Shown: positions 53,054-57,506 of the stretch, in pieces
Layout: each line of letters opens with the position of its first letter
How positions within the stretch are numbered: the stretch's first letter is position 1
Source: Tubiluchus corallicola
Taxonomy: Eukaryota; Priapulida; Priapulimorpha; Priapulimorphida; Tubiluchidae
Length of the DNA stretch: 57,506 bases
Assembly: GCA_030141605.1 (NCBI GenBank)
Contig: JAQGDQ010002418.1
Span: forward strand, 1 to 57,506
Reading direction: 5' to 3'
Position numbers and translations under genes: made by a program
Notes under the pieces: model-generated
What the model was told of the DNA's origin: nothing
Seen by the model: only the letters and a program-made list of their open reading frames with translations
Databases searched by the model: none

Positions 53054-53962
53054 ATGTACCCAACAGCAGATGGCCACACGAGCCAATCAGGAAACTATAT
53101 TCCCACTTTATGGTCGGGAAAACTGTTAGATAATTTTTATAAAACGACGGTGTTTGGCGCGATAGCCAACACAGATTATGAAGGAATGATCTCAAGAATG
53201 GGGGACAAGGTTGTCATAACGATGGTGCCCGAATTGCAGATAAATGATTACGTCATAGGGGATGAGCTCGCAAGACAGAAGCCGAATCCGGGCAAGGTGG
53301 AGCTGCTGATCGATAAGGGAAAGTATTACTCTTTTGAGATCAACAGGGTGGAGGAGAAGCAAGCCACGACGGGTTTTGTGGATAAATGGGCAGAAAGTGC
53401 ATCTGAACAGCTGAAGATCGCCATAGACAAAGATATACTTTCAAATATACACCTTGAGGCGTCAAGCGACAATATTGGTGAAAATGCCGGCGCCATAAGC
53501 GGCAATATAAACATGGGCACCGTAGACAAGCCTGTGACGATAGATAAAGAGAACGTAATAGACAAGATAGTCGAGTGTTCCCAAGTGCTTGATGAGCAGA
53601 ATGTACCGGATCTGAAGAGATGGATTGTGATACCGGCTTGGCTTGCGGCGAGGATAAAATCTTCTGATCTTAAGGATGCTTCCATGACCGGCGATGGCAA
53701 ATCTGTCTTGAGAAACGGAAGAATAGGGATGATCGATAGATTTGAGGTCTATCTTTCAAACAACGTGGGCTTTGACGAAACTGCCGGCAAAGTTTTTCAC
53801 GTGATTTTTGGACACAAAAGCTCCATTACATTTGCATCCCAGCTTGTGGAGAATAGGAGAATACCAAACCCCCTGGATTTTGGCGATATACTGGAAGGGC
53901 TGCAGGTGTACGGCTACAAAGTCATAAAGTCGGAGAGCATGGGAGTGCTCACTTGTAAATAG
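53054..53962 (+). CDS. Phage major capsid protein
   Basis: 302 residues with the HK97-fold style of P22-like coat proteins: N-terminal YIPTLWSGKLLDNFYKTTVFGAIANTDYEG, a long spine-helix region (FVDKWAESASEQLKIAIDKDIL), VIPAWLAARIKSSDLKD and a C-terminal KSSITFASQLVENRRIPNP. The start at 53054 has AAGGAGG upstream. It is the last gene of the cassette, followed by a strong terminator. An encapsulin is less likely because terminase and portal are present. Confidence 0.83.
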   Translation: MYPTADGHTSQSGNYIPTLWSGKLLDNFYKTTVFGAIANTDYEGMISRMGDKVVITMVPELQINDYVIGDELARQKPNPGKVELLIDKGKYYSFEINRVEEKQATTGFVDKWAESASEQLKIAIDKDILSNIHLEASSDNIGENAGAISGNINMGTVDKPVTIDKENVIDKIVECSQVLDEQNVPDLKRWIVIPAWLAARIKSSDLKDASMTGDGKSVLRNGRIGMIDRFEVYLSNNVGFDETAGKVFHVIFGHKSSITFASQLVENRRIPNPLDFGDILEGLQVYGYKVIKSESMGVLTCK

Positions 53963-54008
53963 GTGCTTATCTGACCTTTTGCGTGAAGTGATTATTGAAC
54001 TGAAACGG

Positions 54009-54044
54009 AAGAGCTTTGTCGTCATCGACGGAAGCTCTTTTTTT
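54009..54044 (+). terminator. Strong terminator after the capsid gene
   Basis: AAGAGCTT and AAGCTCTT pair, with an inner GTCG-TCAT-CGAC, followed by five further Ts. It ends the capsid transcription unit, so no tail or lysis genes are co-transcribed. Confidence 0.9.
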
Positions 54045-54124
54045 GCCCTTAAGGTGCACGACTTACGGGATGCTTAAGCTTAGAGGATAAAGAAACACCA
54101 CCTGTCACATTGAGTTGCAGATAT

Positions 54125-55201
54125 TTACTTCTGCATCTCTGGTATGAGCTCTTTTGCCTGTTCCTCCCGTACTTCCAGTCCCAACAGCTCTTCATAAGAT
54201 GTGCCCGCTTCGATAGTCCTCCCTATGATGCTGAATATGGCGTCCCAGAAGAACATCTCAGTCTGCTCCATCTTTGAGACGAAGGAGCTGCACGCTTTTC
54301 CGCTTCTGTTGCCGTAGTACGGTATGAGGACGTTTTGCAGCATGAATATGAAGTTTTTACACACCTTGTCATCATTCGGCAAGGATGAGGATATCTCGCT
54401 TATGAGAAGCCCCAGATCTTTTTTGGAGGCGTCGATCGTTTCTGAAACATTCCAATACACCTCTTTTGGCTGAGTTCCGTCCCGCTGCTGTTCTGCTTTG
54501 CTTTTGAGCACTTTGTAGGTGTTTACCGCAGACATCATAGGTGCCATGACGGCTTTGTATGCCCGCAATATCTCTGCAATCTGGACAACTTGTGGAGTAG
54601 TGCTGCTCTTGTGTTTGGTTATGACGAGTTGTGGAGCAGGGTAGTGCCTTGCGTAAGCGTGCACGCCAAACTCCTTGCCTAAGTTGAATATCCTCTTTGT
54701 ACTGATGCCAAAACTGCTCTCGTTCAGAGCCTCGAGAAACTTTCGCATACGGAGCAAAATCAGCTTTATCTCCGCAAGATAGCTCACTCTACTGCGAACC
54801 TTTTCCTCTTCTGTCCTCTTTACGAGCCTGTAATAGTTGTATTCAAATGAGGCAAAGTGATCCCTGCACACGACAAACTTGTCGTGGAGCTGTCTTGACG
54901 CGTCATTCTTTATCCCGAGTCTGTATGTGTATACGTACTGTTCCAGGTACTGCTTTAACCGCCTTATGGTGTGCTGTAATATTACGTTTTTCGCTTCTGC
55001 CTCTTCTGTAGTGCCGTACTCGTATTTCTCTTTGTAGAGCGGAAAGAAATTTGTCTTGTAATAGAGCAGATCCCCCGTCAGCTTCTCCAGCTCCACCATG
55101 GTGTATTTATTGACCCTTGTAACCACTCCTGCGTCATCCAGTTGGGAATATCCCGAAACTGACCTGTCCATACCCTTTACAACATTTTCTAAAATGTCCA
55201 C
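54125..55201 (-). CDS. Hypothetical helical protein of 358 residues
   Basis: Predicted almost entirely helical with many charged residues and no membrane segment or signal peptide. Start GTG 55201 with a weak ribosome site (ATG 55171 is an alternative). Segments such as TVELEKLTGDLLYYKTNFFPLYKEKYEYG-like and VQIAEILRAYKAVMAPMMSAVN show no motif I can name. It is convergent with the capsid cassette, directly behind the terminator, and preceded by a 46-codon gene. Host or phage origin cannot be decided. Confidence 0.65.
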   Translation of the reverse strand: MDILENVVKGMDRSVSGYSQLDDAGVVTRVNKYTMVELEKLTGDLLYYKTNFFPLYKEKYEYGTTEEAEAKNVILQHTIRRLKQYLEQYVYTYRLGIKNDASRQLHDKFVVCRDHFASFEYNYYRLVKRTEEEKVRSRVSYLAEIKLILLRMRKFLEALNESSFGISTKRIFNLGKEFGVHAYARHYPAPQLVITKHKSSTTPQVVQIAEILRAYKAVMAPMMSAVNTYKVLKSKAEQQRDGTQPKEVYWNVSETIDASKKDLGLLISEISSSLPNDDKVCKNFIFMLQNVLIPYYGNRSGKACSSFVSKMEQTEMFFWDAIFSIIGRTIEAGTSYEELLGLEVREEQAKELIPEMQK

Positions 55202-55263
55202 GATGGAAGCAAATTCCAGCTGTCCCTCTCTGTATTAGTCTTGCAAATTGCAGTATATGTTTC

Positions 55264-55404
55264 TCAAATGCGCCATTTCCCTTTTACTATATACGTAGTC
55301 ATTATGTTGCGGACATCTTCCCACAAGGCTTTATAAGTCGTCTCGAGGTCGCTGTCCCGCTTAATTTTGGCAAGTTCGATAAGAGTCTTGTTACTATCGC
55401 TCAT
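55264..55404 (-). CDS. Small 46-residue protein upstream of the 358-residue gene
   Basis: ATG 55404 is preceded by GAGGG four bases upstream and a TTGACA lies about 25 bases before that. The product begins MSDSNKTLIELAKIKRDSDL and ends in KGKWRI. It is charged and helical, with no family recognised. Its gap to the next gene is 62 bases on the same strand. Confidence 0.45.
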   Translation of the reverse strand: MSDSNKTLIELAKIKRDSDLETTYKALWEDVRNIMTTYIVKGKWRI

Positions 55405-55527
55405 ATGTCCCTCAAATAAAGCATTGTGTCAATACCTGCTTGCACGCGTCGGATTATACTATAATGAACAGATCCTAGTGTATATACAAAGATCGGTTAG
55501 TGCAACATTAAATGGAGCGTGACAGTT

Positions 55528-56184
55528 ATGGGTAAAAAAGACCAAAAGACGTTATGGATAGTCCCCAGTATGATCGAGTACAACGGTTTGTTTGCAAAGT
55601 GCGATCAGCTCAAAACATTTAAGAATATCCCCCACAGATTGTGGAATGATGATCATCTCATAGTATGCGGCATAGGTAAGGCGAATGCCGCATATGCTGC
55701 GACTGTCGCCCTTTACGAGTTTGAGCCGGATATTGTGGTGTTGGTCGGAATTGCCGGCGCTTATCCGTCGTCAAAGCTGAAGGTCGGGGATGTCGTAACG
55801 GTTGCAACGGAACGTTTTGCAGATGAAGGATTTATGCAAAATGATGAATTGGTGTTGCTTGATGACACATGCCACCCCTTAATAGATGGTGGAGAGGTGC
55901 ATTTTGACACGGTGACGGATCTGCCAAAAGTCAAGTCAAACACGGTCTCCCTAATAGCCAGTAACGAAAAATTCGTCGACTATTACACAAAAAAAGGAGC
56001 AGAAATAGAGAATATGGAGGGTGCATCAGTCGGACTCGTTGTCAGAAATTTCCCGGTGAGAGCATTGCAGTTGAGAGCCATATCAAACTACTGCGGGGAG
56101 AAGGAACAGCAAAAATGGGATTTTAAGCTGGCGATAAATAATCTGAAAGAATATATAATTGCGAAAAAAGATACTTTCCTGTAA
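55528..56184 (+). CDS. mqnB: Futalosine hydrolase MqnB
   Basis: 218 residues of the nucleoside phosphorylase/hydrolase fold. Key features are IVCGIGKANAAYAATVAL, VLVGIAGAYPSSKLKVGDVVTVATERFADEGF, characteristic of futalosine hydrolases, and the active-site Glu in IENMEGASVGLV. MqnB releases hypoxanthine from futalosine in the alternative menaquinone pathway, implying menaquinone as the quinone used by the nuo complex. ATG 55528 follows GGAG; a GTG at 55519 is possible. The next gene starts two bases after its stop. Confidence 0.85.
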   Translation: MGKKDQKTLWIVPSMIEYNGLFAKCDQLKTFKNIPHRLWNDDHLIVCGIGKANAAYAATVALYEFEPDIVVLVGIAGAYPSSKLKVGDVVTVATERFADEGFMQNDELVLLDDTCHPLIDGGEVHFDTVTDLPKVKSNTVSLIASNEKFVDYYTKKGAEIENMEGASVGLVVRNFPVRALQLRAISNYCGEKEQQKWDFKLAINNLKEYIIAKKDTFL

Positions 56185-56185
56185 A

Positions 56186-56641
56186 ATGGGGGATGGTTCG
56201 GTTTATGGGGCTTTTGGAGATTTTGTTTTGAATGCCGTTGTTTGTGAAAGACTAAAGGATTGTGGTCTCAAGGTGACCCCCCAGCGCCTCTTGATTGTCG
56301 ATGAGGTCAAAAGGTCAGGGCACATCAATGTAGAAGAGCTGTGCTTGAAGGTGCAGGATCTTTATCTCTCCATGTCTGTGGCTACTGTCTATAAAAATTT
56401 GAATATCTTGGTGGAAGCCGGGATACTTAAAGAACTATCGTTCCCCGGTAGAAAAACTATCTACGAATTTGAAAAGAATGACGGACATCTGCACTATTCC
56501 TGTACGGTATGTAGAAAGATATTCGACGTGAGTTTTGGCAAACGTGATGAGCTGATCGGATATTTTTCCGGCATTTCAGATCAGGAGATTGCCGACATTC
56601 ACGTGTTGCTTACCGGCGTTTGCGACAGTTGCAAGGTCTGA
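56186..56641 (+). CDS. Fur/PerR family metal-responsive regulator
   Basis: Winged helix (CGLKVTPQRLLIVDEVKR, SMSVATVYKNLNILVEAGI) and dimer domain with the structural zinc cysteines CTVC and CDSC, plus HLHYSC. The regulatory-site histidine and acidic residues are only partly visible, so PerR, Zur or Fur type cannot be fixed; the spacing resembles PerR. ATG 56186 would add about 14 residues before the usual start; TTG 56228, with GGAG ten bases upstream, gives the typical 138 residues and may be the true start. Downstream of mqnB, same strand. Confidence 0.86.
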   Translation: MGDGSVYGAFGDFVLNAVVCERLKDCGLKVTPQRLLIVDEVKRSGHINVEELCLKVQDLYLSMSVATVYKNLNILVEAGILKELSFPGRKTIYEFEKNDGHLHYSCTVCRKIFDVSFGKRDELIGYFSGISDQEIADIHVLLTGVCDSCKV

Positions 56642-56647
56642 TGCGGT

Positions 56648-56678
56648 AGACCCCCAGGCGCCTCAAGGGTCTGTTTTT
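56648..56678 (+). terminator. Terminator after the Fur-family gene
   Basis: AGACCC and GGGTCT pair around an AGGCGCCT-containing loop and are followed by GTTTTT, seven bases beyond the stop codon. It also lies just beyond the 3' end of the convergent atoE gene. Confidence 0.8.
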
Positions 56679-56698
56679 GCCCGGGGGCCGGATATGTC

Positions 56699-57506
56699 TT
56701 ACAAAAAGAACAGAGCCAAACTTATAATCACTCCAGAATACAACATCGATATTAGACAGAAACCCATGATGTTTCTCGCTCCCAGACCTGCGATACCTAG
56801 AGCGGGAAGTGCCCAGAACGGTTGCAACATATTTGTCCATGCATCTCCCCAGGCTATTCCCATGGCTGTCTTTGCGGTGCTCGCATCAAGAGCAACTGCA
56901 GCAGGCATGAATATAGGCCCCTGTATTACCCAGTGACCGCCCCCTGAGGGCACAAAAAAGTTAAGAGCCCCAGCAGCAAGGAAGGAGAAGAACGGCAACG
57001 TGTAGCTGTTTGACACATAGACAAATAGCTCCGTCAGAAGTGACGCCACAGATAATCCGTCGGCATTCAGCCCCTGCATCATGCCCATTATGCCCGCATA
57101 AAGGGGGAACTGTATTATTATCCCCGTGGAGCTCTTGACAGCTTGTCTTACGGCTGTGAGTAGGCGTTTGGGAGTTTTGTGCGTTATGATGCCCAGTATC
57201 AGAAATGTGAATATCACTATATTGAGGTTTAGGCTGAAGCCTTTTGTGTAGAAATAGTTTACGATGTACACGAGCCCCATAGCGCCTATTGTCATGGAGA
57301 CTATTACTGAGCTGTCCATCTTTTCTGCCGGGGTTCTCGGGGCGAGTTCTTCCTCTTTTTTGCTATCCTCTTCGAGCAATTTTGGGGATATTGTGACTAT
57401 CTTATCCCCCTTGGGGTGCATTAGTGCGTTTAGTATCGGGAGGGTGAGGATGAGCAGCAGAGCCGGCACTATGTTGAACGGAGCCAAAAGGGTTTCAGTG
57501 ATCGGA
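56699..57506 (-). CDS. AtoE-family short-chain fatty acid transporter, 5' end outside the window
   Basis: The last 269 residues of a membrane protein; the frame is open to the window edge, and ITETLLAPFNIVPALLLILTL continues upstream of the first possible TTG start (57487). About six helices are visible, with the family loop FFVPSGGGHWVIQGPIFMPAAVAL and GDAWTNMLQPFWALPALGIAGL. AtoE-type permeases take up butyrate/acetoacetate-like acids. It is convergent with the Fur-family gene. Confidence 0.88.
   Translation of the reverse strand, partial: PITETLLAPFNIVPALLLILTLPILNALMHPKGDKIVTISPKLLEEDSKKEEELAPRTPAEKMDSSVIVSMTIGAMGLVYIVNYFYTKGFSLNLNIVIFTFLILGIITHKTPKRLLTAVRQAVKSSTGIIIQFPLYAGIMGMMQGLNADGLSVASLLTELFVYVSNSYTLPFFSFLAAGALNFFVPSGGGHWVIQGPIFMPAAVALDASTAKTAMGIAWGDAWTNMLQPFWALPALGIAGLGARNIMGFCLISMLYSGVIISLALFFL

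Noticed and set aside
53054-53962. Encapsulin nanocompartment shell
   Set aside because: Terminase, portal and scaffold-like genes precede it, so a phage coat protein fits better, and no cargo enzyme is adjacent.
1-57506. tRNA or rRNA genes
   Set aside because: Reading both strands I found no convincing T-loop/acceptor pairing or rRNA core sequence; a tRNA scan would settle it.

Overview
This window looks like chromosome from a diderm, polar-flagellated, anaerobically or microaerobically respiring bacterium. The support is FlhF/FlhG flagellar placement proteins, an LPS branch (msbA, glycosyltransferases, lpxK), a futalosine-pathway menaquinone gene (mqnB), an 11-subunit complex I with no NADH-input genes, and small periplasmic multihaem cytochromes. 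The gene set and order resemble Deferribacterota/Chrysiogenota-type genomes, but that placement is from memory and is low confidence. I see no rRNA, tRNA or CRISPR array.

Layout. Positions 1-706 are an inverted, nearly identical copy of 6932-7640 (cheB 3' end and fliM 5' end), joined abruptly to a truncated unknown gene. From 1.1 to 15.6 kb a long minus-strand flagellar and chemotaxis operon reads fliR-flhB-flhA-flhF-flhG-(small membrane protein)-fliA-cheB-fliM-fliY-cheY-cheZ-cheA(REC)-OmpA-like. From 15.7 to 26.8 kb, plus strand: a broken rluD and then nuoABCD-HIJKLMN. A repeat-rich spacer follows, then a comFB-like gene (minus), ilvE, polA, a GAF/degenerate-GGDEF protein and hisD (27.2-33.4 kb). 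Three small phage-like genes (33.4-34.4 kb, minus) face an Sm-like gene, a NUDIX gene, hemW and a tetrahaem cytochrome. Next come msbA, a GT4 glycosyltransferase, a gutted GT2 glycosyltransferase and lpxK (37-41 kb). An aminotransferase, a PAS/coiled-coil protein, a DJ-1/PfpI gene, a trihaem cytochrome and a Bax-inhibitor-like membrane protein lead to 47.2 kb.

From 47.4 to 54.0 kb there is a compact phage-derived cassette: an XRE-S24 repressor, a small HTH protein, large terminase, portal, a small protein, a scaffold-like protein and the coat protein, closed by a strong terminator. No integrase, protease, tail or lysis gene is visible. The window ends with an unknown 358-residue protein, mqnB, a Fur/PerR regulator and an AtoE-type fatty-acid transporter cut by the window edge.

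Main observations. (1) The phage cassette promoter (48.28 kb) and the promoter of the small phage-like genes 14 kb away (34.48 kb) share one architecture: near-consensus -35 and -10 boxes whose 17-nt spacer is filled by the operator TCTTCA-N3-TGAAGA. This implies one repressor controlling two separated phage-derived loci, like a scattered prophage or a domesticated particle system. (2) Several intergenic repeats are duplicated pieces of neighbouring gene ends: cytochrome 3' end, DJ-1 3' end, hemW 5' end, nuoM 5' end and a NUDIX-box fragment. (3) Several conserved genes (flhB, rluD, msbA, PAS protein, perhaps the OmpA pair) carry single-base frameshifts and one GT2 gene has lost its middle. Together with the inverted terminal copy, this suggests either low-accuracy or whole-genome-amplified sequence, or recent gene decay.
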